A DNA stretch of 64,000 nucleotides from Shinisaurus crocodilurus (taxonomy: Eukaryota; Chordata; Lepidosauria; Squamata; Shinisauridae). Positions 55,201 to 58,180 of this stretch are shown here, piece by piece; the first letter of the stretch is position 1; each line of letters opens with the position of its first letter. The DNA lies in contig CM037880.1 in the NCBI GenBank assembly GCA_021292165.1, forward strand, positions 140,804,564 to 140,868,563. The letters are read 5' to 3'. The translations under genes and the position numbers were made by a program. The notes under the pieces were generated by a model that saw nothing but the letters and a program-made list of their open reading frames with translations, did no database searches and was not told the origin of the DNA.

Positions 55201-55921
55201 GCTGCATTAGGAGGTTGAAAATCTAACTCATTGGCAGATTTCTCCATTGGGCCCAAAGTAACGTCTGGCAACTCTCCAGGATATTCTGTGACAGGGTTCC
55301 CCTCGGATTCCTCGATATTTGTCAGGTTTTCCAAATTAACTTTCTCATCCTCATTTTCTGCCGGCTCTTCGTGTCTGTCTCCGTTACTGAGCCCTGAAGA
55401 GTTGAAGCCATTCTCAGTGGTCACCATCAAGCCCCAGTCGGCATAGTTAACATTCTCCTTCTCTTCATGCTTGATGCTCAACTGAAAGGGGTTCTGCTCC
55501 ATATCCCCATACTCATCTGGGTAGTCCGGCACCTCCTCAAGACTGTGCTCTTTGCTGAGGAAGGACAGTTCCTTCAGGTTACTTACTTCTTCCGATGGGT
55601 CGTCTTGCAGCGTCATAGAGCGGATCACATTGGACGGCATCTGCCCGTACCCGAGCAACGCCGCTGGTCTCTGGGGAGGCCTTAGCACAAAGGTCAAATA
55701 GGACTTCACCTTCTCCATTTTCTTGGGCTCACAGTTTCCTTTATGCTGACAATTAACGATGTAGCAGTGCCGCTCAAACATCCAGGACAAGTCACAGTCA
55801 GAGAGATCGCAACAGGCTGCCGTGCAGTCTGACATTGACACAGCGTGGGGGACCCGCATAATTTTAGTCATTTCTAGATTGGGTGATATTATCGCATCGG
55901 ATATTTGGCACCTTCCCTGCA
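24098..55921 (-). CDS. KIAA0319: KIAA0319, PKD-repeat type I membrane glycoprotein (19 coding exons, 5' end missing)
   Basis: This is a neuronal plasma-membrane protein linked in humans to cortical neuron migration, axon growth and dyslexia. Exons on the minus strand, 5' to 3': 55179-55921, 51622-51814, 49337-49435, 47391-47488, 45362-45449, 43661-43753, 43423-43555, 41671-41899, 40465-40588, 37475-37607, 35965-36113, 33955-34106, 32082-32220, 29333-29492, 27864-28006, 27648-27770, 27429-27519, 26464-26555, 24098-24276. All junctions are GT-AG and phases agree, giving 1052 residues plus a partial first codon (human protein 1072). The missing part is the signal-peptide exon. Domain order is MANSC, acidic Ser/Thr-rich linker, five PKD repeats, Cys-rich region with CSGHGHCDP, one membrane helix, and a short tail with the YTIL sorting motif. 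Four exons have a second copy after the N gap. Confidence 0.95.
24511..25075 (+). mobile_element. GGGTGCTTCC-end MITE split by a nested element
   Basis: The left part (24511-24679) and right part (25016-25075, ending GTCTGGAAGCACCC) match the two halves of the family copy at 36786-37007. Between them sits a complete second element (24680-25015). The host lies in the last KIAA0319 intron, upstream of exon 24098-24276. Confidence 0.75.
24680..25015. mobile_element. Nested Harbinger-like MITE with TAA target duplication
   Basis: The ends GAGCTTTTCTACA and TGTAGAAAAGCTC are inverted repeats (13 bases, with one offset base). TAA flanks both sides at 24677-24679 and 25016-25018. A 3-bp TWA duplication is typical of PIF/Harbinger elements. 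The host sequence closes up properly when the insert is removed. 336 bases, no coding sequence. Confidence 0.7.
25579..25850 (-). mobile_element. About 270-bp non-autonomous hAT-like MITE (copy 1)
   Basis: It starts CAGGGCTGGCCCAAG and ends CTGCCTAATGGTAGGGCCAG. Read in reverse complement it matches 47881-48144 along its whole length: CCTCAGGCAGCAGAT, the GGTGTTGG block, the TCTGCCAGCCCA-type block, and GGGGGC(A/G)CCATCTTGT. GGCCAGGCT occurs at both edges. The subterminal TACCATTAGGC is shared with the 1183-bp hAT element at 11004. Confidence 0.65.
26464..26555 (-). CDS. KIAA0319: KIAA0319 exon, juxtamembrane tail with YTIL motif and NAGNAG acceptor
   Basis: It encodes RKRTKIRKKTKYTILDNIDD and then ERMELRPKYG. 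YTIL is a YxxΦ endocytosis signal; in human KIAA0319 this site mediates AP-2-dependent uptake. The acceptor reads TTTTAGCAG. Using the first AG gives 92 bases and SRKRTK; using the second gives 89 bases and RKRTK, both in frame. The longer form has the human length, so I chose 26555 as the boundary. Donor GTATGA. Confidence 0.92.
26725..26920. mobile_element. Fold-back MITE in KIAA0319 intron
   Basis: GTGGCTGCTCGTAACATAAC pairs with CGTTGCGTTATGAGTAGCCAC at the other end. TGTGGGTGGAGCTCCAC and GTGTGGGTGGCCACAC add inner arms. Only one copy is seen, so the family is not named. Confidence 0.5.
27429..27519 (-). CDS. KIAA0319: KIAA0319 transmembrane exon
   Basis: It encodes the single membrane helix, VLYVTASAFILIVLLVGLAW, followed by the cysteine-rich stop-transfer FCICCCK. 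91 bases, acceptor TTCTAG, donor GTAATC. Confidence 0.95.
27648..27770 (-). CDS. KIAA0319: KIAA0319 Cys-rich (EGF-like) exon
   Basis: It encodes CLLKCSGHGHCDPITKRC and then WMENLIQRYLNNGESNC, the conserved six-cysteine region before the membrane. 123 bases, acceptor GTTATAG, donor GTGAGT. Confidence 0.95.
27864..28006 (-). CDS. KIAA0319: KIAA0319 exon after the PKD array
   Basis: It encodes TAVVFYVQNGHPSQEIKASD and then KEKPDFLLFKVLRVDTA, membrane-proximal ectodomain. 143 bases, acceptor CTCTTCAG, donor GTAGGT. Confidence 0.94.
28304..28446. mobile_element. Fold-back MITE (GGGGTGGGCAAC variant)
   Basis: CTGGGGTGGGCAACTTGTG pairs with CACAAGTTGCCCACCCCAG. The arm GGCCTACAACTCCCATCAG is shared with sister copies. 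Confidence 0.7.
28653..29056. mobile_element. hAT (Charlie-like) non-autonomous element
   Basis: It opens CAGGGGTGTCAAAATAT and contains paired ATCTGGCC/GGCTGGAT-type blocks, as in hAT-Charlie repeats. Near its middle is a 49-bp palindrome (28921-28969). The open frames on both strands in this stretch are compositional only. Confidence 0.55.
29104..29253. mobile_element. Fold-back element with TCACATGACACAACA ends
   Basis: TTCACATGACACAACAGCCC at the left pairs with GTTGTTGTGTCATCTGAAC at the right. A further GTTGTTGTGTCATGC lies between. It belongs with the 9442-9801 group. Confidence 0.55.
29333..29492 (-). CDS. KIAA0319: KIAA0319 exon (KSGLVELILQVG region)
   Basis: It encodes PMKSGLVELILQVGAGQLTE and then RQLAVLLNVLDSDIKVQKI, strongly conserved ectodomain after PKD5. 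160 bases, acceptor TTCACAG, donor GTACAG. Confidence 0.95.
30305..30715 (-). mobile_element. L2-like LINE 3'-end fragment
   Basis: It has a TTTATTTATTTATA-type tail at the plus-strand start, an A-rich centre, and blocks such as GGCACCAGGTGAGCTTTTCT that recur in diverged form at 51290-51320. It is a 3' UTR-type fragment without coding motifs. Confidence 0.55.
31346..31481. mobile_element. Fold-back MITE with 8-bp target-site remnant
   Basis: GGGAACCTGGTGCCCTCCAG pairs with CTGGAGGGCACCAGGTTCCC exactly, and TTTTGGACTACAGCTCCCA pairs with TGGGAGTTGTAGTCCAAA. The flanks GGCTAGTC (31338-31345) and GACTAGCC (31482-31489) agree at six of eight positions. Confidence 0.75.
31792..31945. repeat. 154-bp local direct duplication, copy 1
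   Basis: It runs from CAAGCAGTCTCAGCACTCTA to GACTTTAGCATCA. The same 154 bases recur at 32759-32912 with two substitutions and no indel. The pair brackets the KIAA0319 exon at 32082-32220. It does not resemble the other repeat families in the window. Confidence 0.9.
32082..32220 (-). CDS. KIAA0319: KIAA0319 exon, second half of PKD5
   Basis: It encodes DVIHGSDHEAVLQLTNLVEG and then SYTFHLKVTDGKGDSDIDTA. 139 bases, acceptor TTTCCAG, donor GTATGA. A pair of 154-bp direct repeats lies on either side. Confidence 0.95.
32500..32735 (-). repeat. tRNA-derived CORE/MIR-like SINE (copy 1)
   Basis: Read on the minus strand it has a tRNA-like head with box A (GTAGTGGTGAGAGTG-type) and box B (GGGTTCAAGTCC), then GGCCAGTCACTGACTCTCAG, CCTACCTCACAGGGTTGTTG and an AT-rich tail. 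Other copies are at 37795-38034, 38705-38925, 44085-44320, 52524-52765, 54493-54722 and 63240-63480. Confidence 0.85.
32759..32912. repeat. 154-bp local direct duplication, copy 2
   Basis: Same length as 31792-31945, with two base differences (GCTACC for GCCACC and AACGGC for AACAGC). The offset between copies is 967 bases. It begins directly after the SINE at 32500-32735 and a short spacer. Confidence 0.9.
32962..33289. mobile_element. hAT-like non-autonomous element
   Basis: It starts near GTGCAGAACATCACACTC and GGGGCCAAATCCAGCCC, and ends AAAAAGGTTGAACACCCC. The right half matches 1960-2240 in inverse orientation. Non-coding. Confidence 0.5.
33424..33843. mobile_element. hAT-like element of the CCCCAAACCTTTTGGG family
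   Basis: CAGAAGTCCCCAAACCTTTT opens it and TGTCGGGAGACCCCAG closes it. Blocks GTGCCCATGGGCAC, AAAACATAAGACCC-type and the AT-rich centre match 46060-46503 in inverse orientation. Confidence 0.6.
33955..34106 (-). CDS. KIAA0319: KIAA0319 exon, first half of PKD5
   Basis: It encodes SNHPPKAHAGGKHLLVLPNN and then STDDQGIVSYLWIRDGQSPA, with the usual PKD start (PPKA.AG) and DDQGIVSYLW strand. 152 bases, acceptor TTGTTTAG, donor GTAAGT. Confidence 0.95.
34212..34400. repeat. Simple repeats: (GT)n, (CCAG)n and a C run
   Basis: A (GT)n tract at about 34212-34238, CCAG repeats at about 34361-34378 and a long C run at about 34377-34394. Such tracts are prone to length error. Confidence 0.85.
35106..35290 (+). 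repeat. 5S rRNA-derived SINE, type with GGCGGGATATAAATG tail, rearranged
   Basis: GAAGCTAAGCAGATCAGGG and GCTTGGATGGGAGACTGGCT match the internal promoter region of 5S rRNA genes. The tail AAAGGCGGGATATAAATG matches the minus-strand copy at 41100-41255. The 5S-like part contains a perfect 34-bp inverted repeat (35121-35154 and 35170-35203) around a 15-base loop, and the TGCTTGGATGGGAGACTGGC segment occurs twice. Confidence 0.75.
35518..35544. repeat. (AC)n microsatellite
   Basis: A simple CA/AC tract of about 27 bases in a KIAA0319 intron. Confidence 0.85.
35591..35769 (+). repeat. 5S rRNA-derived SINE with CR1-like 3' tail (copy 1)
   Basis: The head GCCTGTGGCTTACACTGG, GGAAAGCTAAGCAGGCTCAG and TTATTACTTGGATGGGA follow 5S rRNA order. 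The 3' part GGGGGTTGGACTCGATAGCC, CTCCTTCCAACTCTATGAT and a TATGAAATC-type repeat resemble the CR1 LINE 3' end. A six-base insert (ACATGG) sits in the GGGAGACC block. Sister copies are at 49766-49943 and 60458-60644. Confidence 0.8.
35965..36113 (-). CDS. KIAA0319: KIAA0319 exon, second half of PKD4
   Basis: It encodes GPISLQMENVDSAVATVTGL and then TYHFRLTVKDDQGLSSTATL. 149 bases, acceptor GCTGCAG, donor GTAAGA. Confidence 0.95.
36165..36335 (+). repeat. Dispersed repeat with GGATCAGACCAAGGGTCCAT
   Basis: It carries AGAGCCATGCTGGATCAGAC, CATCTAGTCCAGCATTCTG and the GGCCAACCAGCTGCC block. 54100-54262 holds the inverse, and 22605-22650 a fragment. It is a recurring squamate-type repeat. The class is not settled. 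Confidence 0.6.
36786..37007 (+). mobile_element. MITE family with GGTGCTTCC ends (intact copy)
   Basis: GAGGTGCTTCCTGACGGAGG at the left and CCTCGTCAGGAAGCACCC at the right are inverted repeats. The interior TAATGGATTTTCTGTGG, ACAGACAGAAGAAGCAATAG and AAAATTCTGTGAACGAGGCA gives the uninterrupted form of the family. Confidence 0.7.
37184..37425. mobile_element. Tigger-like MITE
   Basis: GCAGGCAGTCCCCGGGTTAA at the left pairs with GTAACCTGGGGGACAGCCTG at the right. ACATCCGACTTACAGAC and GACTTAAAGACATCC are subterminal inverted relatives. The ends resemble pogo/Tigger elements. A TA target duplication is not clear on the left. Confidence 0.6.
37475..37607 (-). CDS. KIAA0319: KIAA0319 exon, first half of PKD4
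   Basis: It encodes KNSPPRAVAGPDKELTFPAQ and then STDDLGIVDYHWENI. 133 bases, acceptor GTTACAG, donor GTATTT. Confidence 0.95.
37795..38034 (-). repeat. tRNA-derived CORE/MIR-like SINE (copy 2)
   Basis: The minus strand shows GAGAGCCAGTATGGTGTAGC, box B GGGTTCAAATCC and CCTACCTCACAGAGTTATTG. A (TTTA)n and (TTATTA)n tract lies beside it at about 37755-37820. Confidence 0.85.
38296..38430. mobile_element. Near-perfect palindromic MITE, 135 bp, with 8-bp target duplication
   Basis: Two arms of about 66 bases run from CAGTGTACTCCAACCTTGGG to CCCAAGATTGGAGAACACTG and pair almost completely around the centre AGCGTAGCT. ATCTAAGG (38288-38295) and ATCCAAGG (38431-38438) flank it, seven of eight bases identical. 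The internal TTGGCCTACAACTCCCAGCA places it in the large fold-back hAT-type family. Confidence 0.88.
38705..38925 (+). repeat. tRNA-derived CORE/MIR-like SINE (copy 3)
   Basis: It starts GAGAGCCAGTGTGGTGTAGT, with box A-like GTGGTTAGATCG, box B GGGTTCTAGTCC and the usual CTCAGCCTAACCTACCTCAC core. A (GAT)n stretch follows at about 38928-38945. Confidence 0.88.
39130..39385 (+). mobile_element. L2-like LINE 3'-end fragment (sense)
   Basis: The block GGTTGTGGTGCCCCATGTTTGG and then GAGTGCTTTCCTCAGGCAGA and TTTATTTTCCCACACCTTT corresponds to the C-terminal end and 3' UTR of L2-like elements (compare the VAAPTLWNSLPS coding segment at 5890-7420). No intact frame. Confidence 0.5.
39609..39945. 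mobile_element. Compound fold-back element (GGGTTCAGACAACACG ends)
   Basis: CTGGGTTCAGATAACACGAT at the left pairs with ATCATGTTGTCTGACCCCAG at the right. Inside, GTTGTCTGAACCCAGC and GCTGGGTTCAGACAACACG repeat the ends, and AACCCACACTCAA-type arms recur, suggesting two units end to end. Confidence 0.6.
40465..40588 (-). CDS. KIAA0319: KIAA0319 exon, second half of PKD3
   Basis: It encodes GVRSPYLQLSSMQEGDYTFQ and then LTVTDSAEQQSTAEVTVIVQ. 124 bases, acceptor ACATAG, donor GTAGGC. Confidence 0.95.
41100..41255 (-). repeat. 5S rRNA-derived SINE, GGGATATAAATG-tail type (copy 2)
   Basis: On the minus strand AAGCTAAGCAGGCCTGGGTC and GTGCCTGGATGGGAGTC follow the 5S internal promoter region. The tail AGCTGGGATATAAATG ends near an ATAAACAAATAAAG tract. 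Same type as 35106-35290. Confidence 0.7.
41671..41899 (-). CDS. KIAA0319: KIAA0319 exon, end of PKD2 and first half of PKD3
   Basis: It encodes LMVVDSDGVANSTLASLRVN and then DYPPVANAGPNQEISVPQSS and NGNQSNDDHEIVSYEWSLSP. 229 bases, acceptor TCTTCAG, donor GTAATT. Confidence 0.96.
42020..42115. mobile_element. Small fold-back MITE
   Basis: GCTGCAATCCTATACACACT pairs loosely with GACATGCATAAGATTACA. The inside has GTAAGTCCCATTGAACTC. Same family as 4361-4450. Confidence 0.55.
42464..42600. mobile_element. Fold-back MITE (CAGGGGTGGGCAA variant)
   Basis: CAGGGGTGGGCAATTTGTGG pairs with AAATTACCCACCCCTG. The flanks CAATAGAT and CCATAGAC agree at six of eight positions. Confidence 0.72.
42868..43318. 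mobile_element. Fold-back element rich in AACCATGGTTTGTTAACCAT
   Basis: AACCCACA/ACCATGGTT-type arms recur throughout, such as ACAAACCATGGTTTGTTAAC. TTCACATAATGCTACCCACG at the left pairs with GGGTTAGTGTTATGTGAGAA at the right. Related to 39609-39945. Confidence 0.55.
43423..43555 (-). CDS. KIAA0319: KIAA0319 exon, middle of PKD2
   Basis: It encodes SKDDTKIVSYHWEEIEGPLR and then DTPVLHLSNLVPGNYTF. 133 bases, acceptor AACACAG, donor GTGAGT. Confidence 0.95.
43661..43753 (-). CDS. KIAA0319: KIAA0319 exon, start of PKD2
   Basis: It encodes IRINQPPVAIVSPKAQEISF and then PATSTSIDGN, plus the first base of a split Gln codon. 93 bases, acceptor TTGCACAG, donor GTAAGT. Confidence 0.95.
44085..44320 (-). 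repeat. tRNA-derived CORE/MIR-like SINE (copy 4)
   Basis: The minus strand shows GAGCCAGTGTGGCGTAGGGG, box B GGTTCTAGTCC and the CTAACCTACCTCACAGGG core. It ends in TTTATTTATT at the low-coordinate side. Confidence 0.85.
44330..45344. other. KIAA0319 intron without a named element
   Basis: No exon is seen. 44395-44830 is partly pyrimidine-rich and AT-rich and may be a LINE 3' UTR fragment, but I cannot name it with confidence. Confidence 0.35.
45362..45449 (-). CDS. KIAA0319: KIAA0319 exon, end of PKD1
   Basis: It encodes LPVGAYLFKVTVSAENAFGE and then GFVNVTVKP. 88 bases, acceptor TGTTCCAG, donor GTAAAT. The second copy at 56053-56139 lacks one base. Confidence 0.95.
46060..46503. mobile_element. 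hAT-like element with ATTACAC flanks
   Basis: It opens CTGCAGTCTCCAACCTGGTG and closes AAAAGGTTGAGGACCCCTG, inverted relatives. ATTACAC occurs directly at both edges (46053-46059 and 46505-46511). Inside are two GCCATGGCAGCCATTTT-type blocks and an AT-rich centre. It matches 33424-33843 in inverse orientation. Confidence 0.65.
47391..47488 (-). CDS. KIAA0319: KIAA0319 exon, middle of PKD1
   Basis: It encodes TAYSYEWSLISHPEDYDGEM and then EGKHTPTLKVSQ. 98 bases, acceptor CTTTTCAG, donor GTAAGT. Confidence 0.95.
47881..48144 (+). mobile_element. About 264-bp non-autonomous hAT-like MITE (copy 2)
   Basis: It starts CAAGGCCGGCCCTGCCACTG and ends TTCAGGCCAGCCCTG, inverted repeats. The whole length matches the reverse complement of 25579-25850. 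It contains a GGGGGCGCCATCTTGTCC block. Confidence 0.65.
49337..49435 (-). CDS. KIAA0319: KIAA0319 exon, start of PKD1
   Basis: It encodes VKELLVSAGDNLQITLPKNE and then VELHAFVVAPSLS. 99 bases, acceptor GTGTGCAG, donor GTAAGT. Confidence 0.94.
49766..49943 (+). repeat. 5S rRNA-derived SINE with CR1-like 3' tail (copy 2)
   Basis: GCCTGCGGCTTATGCTGG, GGAAAGCTAAGCAGGGTCAA and TTACTTGGATGGGAGACC reproduce the 5S internal promoter. GGGGTTGGACTCGATAGCC, CTCCTTCCAACTCTATGATC and a TATGAAATC-type tail repeat resemble the CR1 3' end. Confidence 0.85.
50938..51530 (-). mobile_element. L2-like LINE 3'-end fragments
   Basis: Two adjoining pieces start near 50940 (TTTATTTTATTTATTTTGAA) and 51095 (TTTATTAAATTTATAAACCG). 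Blocks AACCAAGAAGGCCCTCTCTC and AGCCAGGTAGAGCTTTAAAG match the L2-like element at 5890-7420 (for example GAGAAGGCCCTCTTCC). Non-coding. Confidence 0.6.
51622..51814 (-). CDS. KIAA0319: KIAA0319 exon, Ser/Thr-rich linker
   Basis: It encodes VLTPSHNPPPSDILGFLSTT and then AAQTQTSSLGNLIQDETTS and PPATDKVPFPTAAAKS. 193 bases, phase 0 in. The acceptor CTTGTAG is the only one that keeps frame with the MANSC exon. A downstream CCTTCAG would force a stop. Donor GTAATG. Confidence 0.92.
52200..52265. repeat. Fragment of fold-back MITE
   Basis: It contains GGGAATTATGGGAGTTGCAG, then TCCAACACATGCACCAGGTTGGAGAAGGCTG, the right half of the CAGCCTTCCCCAACCT family. The left arm is missing. Confidence 0.5.
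52524..52765 (+). repeat. tRNA-derived CORE/MIR-like SINE (copy 5)
   Basis: GAGAGCCAGTGTGGCATAGT, box B GGGTTCTATTCC, and the CTAACCTACCTCACAGGG core, with an AATAAATAAATAAATG tail. An (ACT)n microsatellite precedes it at about 52469-52520. Confidence 0.88.
53510..53633. mobile_element. Fold-back MITE, degraded
   Basis: GGTGGGGAACCAGGGGCC at the left and GCAGTCCAACAATATCTGCC plus a CCCCCAGCCCTGG end at the right are remnants of the fold-back family. Confidence 0.5.
53740..53858. mobile_element. Small fold-back MITE
   Basis: GGGCACAATCTTACGCATG pairs with ATATGCACAGGATTGCCC. The arms AGTCCTATGACTCCCAG and CTGGGAGTTGTAGGACT form a stem around CAGTCAGCTGGCTG. Confidence 0.68.
53903..54040. mobile_element. 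Fold-back MITE (CAGGGGTGGGGA variant)
   Basis: CAGGGGTGGGGATACTCTGG pairs with GTGCTCCCCACACCTG. The inner arms GTTGGACTACAATGCCCATC and GCGAGTTGCAGTCCAAC pair. Confidence 0.68.
54100..54262 (-). repeat. Dispersed repeat (inverse of 36165-36335)
   Basis: It shows GGGTTTCCCATGTGCATCTG, GGTTGGCCACTATTGGAGAA and GATCTGATCCAGCAGGACTC, the inverse of the GGATCAGACC repeat. Confidence 0.55.
54493..54722 (+). repeat. tRNA-derived CORE/MIR-like SINE (copy 6)
   Basis: GTGTAGTGTGGCGTAGTGGT, box B GGGTTCTATTTCC, CCTACCTCACAGGGTTGTTG and an AATAAATAAA tail. Confidence 0.85.
54727..54927 (-). mobile_element. MITE family with GGGTGCTTCC ends (inverted)
   Basis: The right end GTGTGGAAGCACCC and GATCGGTAGTGCTAGGAGCC match the family start in reverse complement. 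The left part CTGCCTCATTCATGGAATTTTA matches the family end. Confidence 0.65.
55179..55921 (-). CDS. KIAA0319: KIAA0319 MANSC-domain exon
   Basis: It encodes the mature N-terminus. CQISDAIISPNLEMTKIMRV leads into the MANSC domain with cysteines in SDCTAACCDLSDCDLSW, then HCYIVNC and NCEPKKM. An acidic linker follows (DYPDEYGDMEQNPF, NADW-type YADWGLM and many Glu/Asn). 743 bases, phase 1 in (two bases complete the first codon), phase 0 out. The acceptor TTGAACAG lies 14 bases from the N gap, so the signal-peptide exon is further upstream and not visible. Confidence 0.95.
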
Positions 55922-55935
55922 CTGTTCAAGAAACA

Positions 55936-56035
55936 NNNNNNNNNNNNNNNNNNNNNNNNNNNNNNNNNNNNNNNNNNNNNNNNNNNNNNNNNNNNNNNNN
56001 NNNNNNNNNNNNNNNNNNNNNNNNNNNNNNNNNNN
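55936..56035. other. Assembly gap of exactly 100 N
   Basis: One hundred N bases, the usual placeholder for a scaffold join of unknown size. The sequence to its right does not continue from the left contig but repeats 45345 onward. Confidence 0.99.
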
Positions 56036-56052
56036 AGGGAAAATTGATTTAC

Positions 56053-56139
56053 CTGGTTGACAGTGACATTTACAAACCCTTCTCCAAACGCGTTTTCAGC
56101 TGAAACAGTCACTTTGAAGAGATAGGCACCTACTGGCAG
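56053..56139 (-). pseudogene. KIAA0319: KIAA0319 exon copy (end of PKD1) with one-base deletion
   Basis: Equivalent of 45362-45449 but 87 rather than 88 bases: GGTTGAC replaces GGTTTGAC. This shifts the frame after NVTV and would change the junction to the next exon. It is probably a homopolymer error or an artefact of the duplicate contig end, 17 bases from the gap. Confidence 0.8.
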
Positions 56140-58082
56140 CTGGAACAGAGGGTTTTAAAATAAAATAAATTGAATGACATGTAGAACTTCACAAGCGCAC
56201 AGTATGAATAATGCCAGAAGTGTGTCAAGTTAAATGGATGAGCGTGCCCGAACATCTTGGCCATCACCCAGAACGACTTAAGGGGGGGAAAGGAATTCAG
56301 AACACTACAGCTATGCCTGCCATAAGGATTTACGAGAGGGAAATGTGATATACCTAAGTAGCATTGGGCATACACAGCGGAAACACGGGAATCTTGGCAG
56401 AACTGGACGCACATCTGATATGATGGGCTATCACTGTCTTGAGCTGCCTGTGAGATTCCCTCAAGCATCTGGCTGGCCATGGTAGTCAGAGACAGAAAGC
56501 TTTGATGGGAAAAGCTTTGCTCTCTCCCACCATGGCAATTTTTATATCTGTACCAGCCAGAACTGTAAACTGATTTATTATTTATTTATTTATTTATTAA
56601 AAGGGGAAGAAAAGGCTATTCTGTTTTCTCTACAGAGGACTATCTTTGTGTATCTGTTCAGCTCTGCAACTGGTTAAAACTAAGATAATGTCACTAAGCC
56701 TGCAACACTAGAATCAGAGTGCATGTTATCAGGGGAAAACTACATATTACACCTGCAGTCTCCAACCTGGTGCCCATAGGCACTAATATAGCCACAGACA
56801 CCTCTCTGGGTTCCCGCCAGATTCCCTGCACCTCCTGATTTTTATTTTATTTATTACAATTTTATTTAACTTAAAAAAAAAAAAAACTGGGAAGTTACCA
56901 TGCTGCTAAGTGAAGCGCTGCCCTCCAGCGCCATCTTTATTTGGATCCAAAAGGGTGGTTTTGTGTTTTGGAACTCAGACCCCACCTCTGCCTTCTACTT
57001 TGGTTCTTGTGCAAGTTACTTCTTTTTTTAGTCTCATCAGTTTGCCTTCTGGGAAATGAGTGCCATCTGAGTGCCATGGCAGCCATTTTATAAATGGGCA
57101 AGCCCCCCCCATGGCAGCCATTTTGTGAAAGCATACACGACAGTCGCTCAAAATTCTAGGAGTGCCCACCAACCCAAAAAGGTTGAGGACCCCTGCATTA
57201 CACAGTTCACTGTAGCCCCCTTCACACTGTACTCACCTGGAGGGCTCTCTTGTGTAGGAAAAGGAGGGGGACCACACTGCTGACCCCACCCTCCCGTCTG
57301 ATGTCCATGAATTAAACATGGGCATCTGAAGAAGAACCCCTACTCGTGAGCAGCTGCTCACCTGCAGAGGTTCCCCTTCAAGCATCTGCACTCAACATGC
57401 AGACACTGGGGGAGTGAGAGGCACGGCCTCACTCCTTCTATGTGTGAAAGCCCTCCATGCGAATAACATGTGAAGAGCTATAAAGAGTACCCACAATATA
57501 CCCAAAGGGTATCAGCTAAAGCCGTAATGTGTGAAGCAGCCCCCAGAAGCACATTAGATTGGTATCAGCTTGACATGGACGTCCGCTCAATCAGTAATGG
57601 AGACCAAAGCTGCAACCATGTCAAGTTCTCAGATGCCAATAGCTATATTTTTAGGAGCCTGCCTTGGGCTGAATCCAACGTTATGCAAGTGGACCTGCTC
57701 ATCCAACGGGAGTTTCTCTTCCCCTGCAGCCCCCCACGTCCACCCCCATCTGCTCCAGAGAGTCTCCCAATCCTCCAGAGCACATTGGGGTGGCGTGTAA
57801 GGGGGGAGGGAGAATATGATCCTCTAGTGGGGTGCATTCTGCGGGCTGAAAGACACCAATGGATACCCTTGTTTCCGGCCATCATGCAGACATGACCATA
57901 ATCTGGAGACAAGGCTCATTGACTCCGGTCTCCAGCATTTGTAGCAGTCGCGGTTGCCTTACAGGGAAGCAACTCTAAAGCCATTCAAGAAGGCTTACCC
58001 ACAGCAGTCAAAACTGTATACTTCAGAATACCCTACGCTGAATACGAGTCAAGTCTGTCTGACTGGATGGCCGCTCACTTAC

Positions 58083-58180
58083 TTGAGAAACCTTCAGGGT
58101 CGGTGTGTGCTTGCCCTCCATTTCACCATCATAGTCCTCAGGGTGGCTGATCAAGCTCCACTCATAACTATAGGCTGTTT
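58083..58180 (-). CDS. KIAA0319: KIAA0319 exon copy (middle of PKD1)
   Basis: Same 98 bases as 47391-47488 except one synonymous change (TAC to TAT in the YEW codon). Probably the other allele, not a separate exon. Confidence 0.85.
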
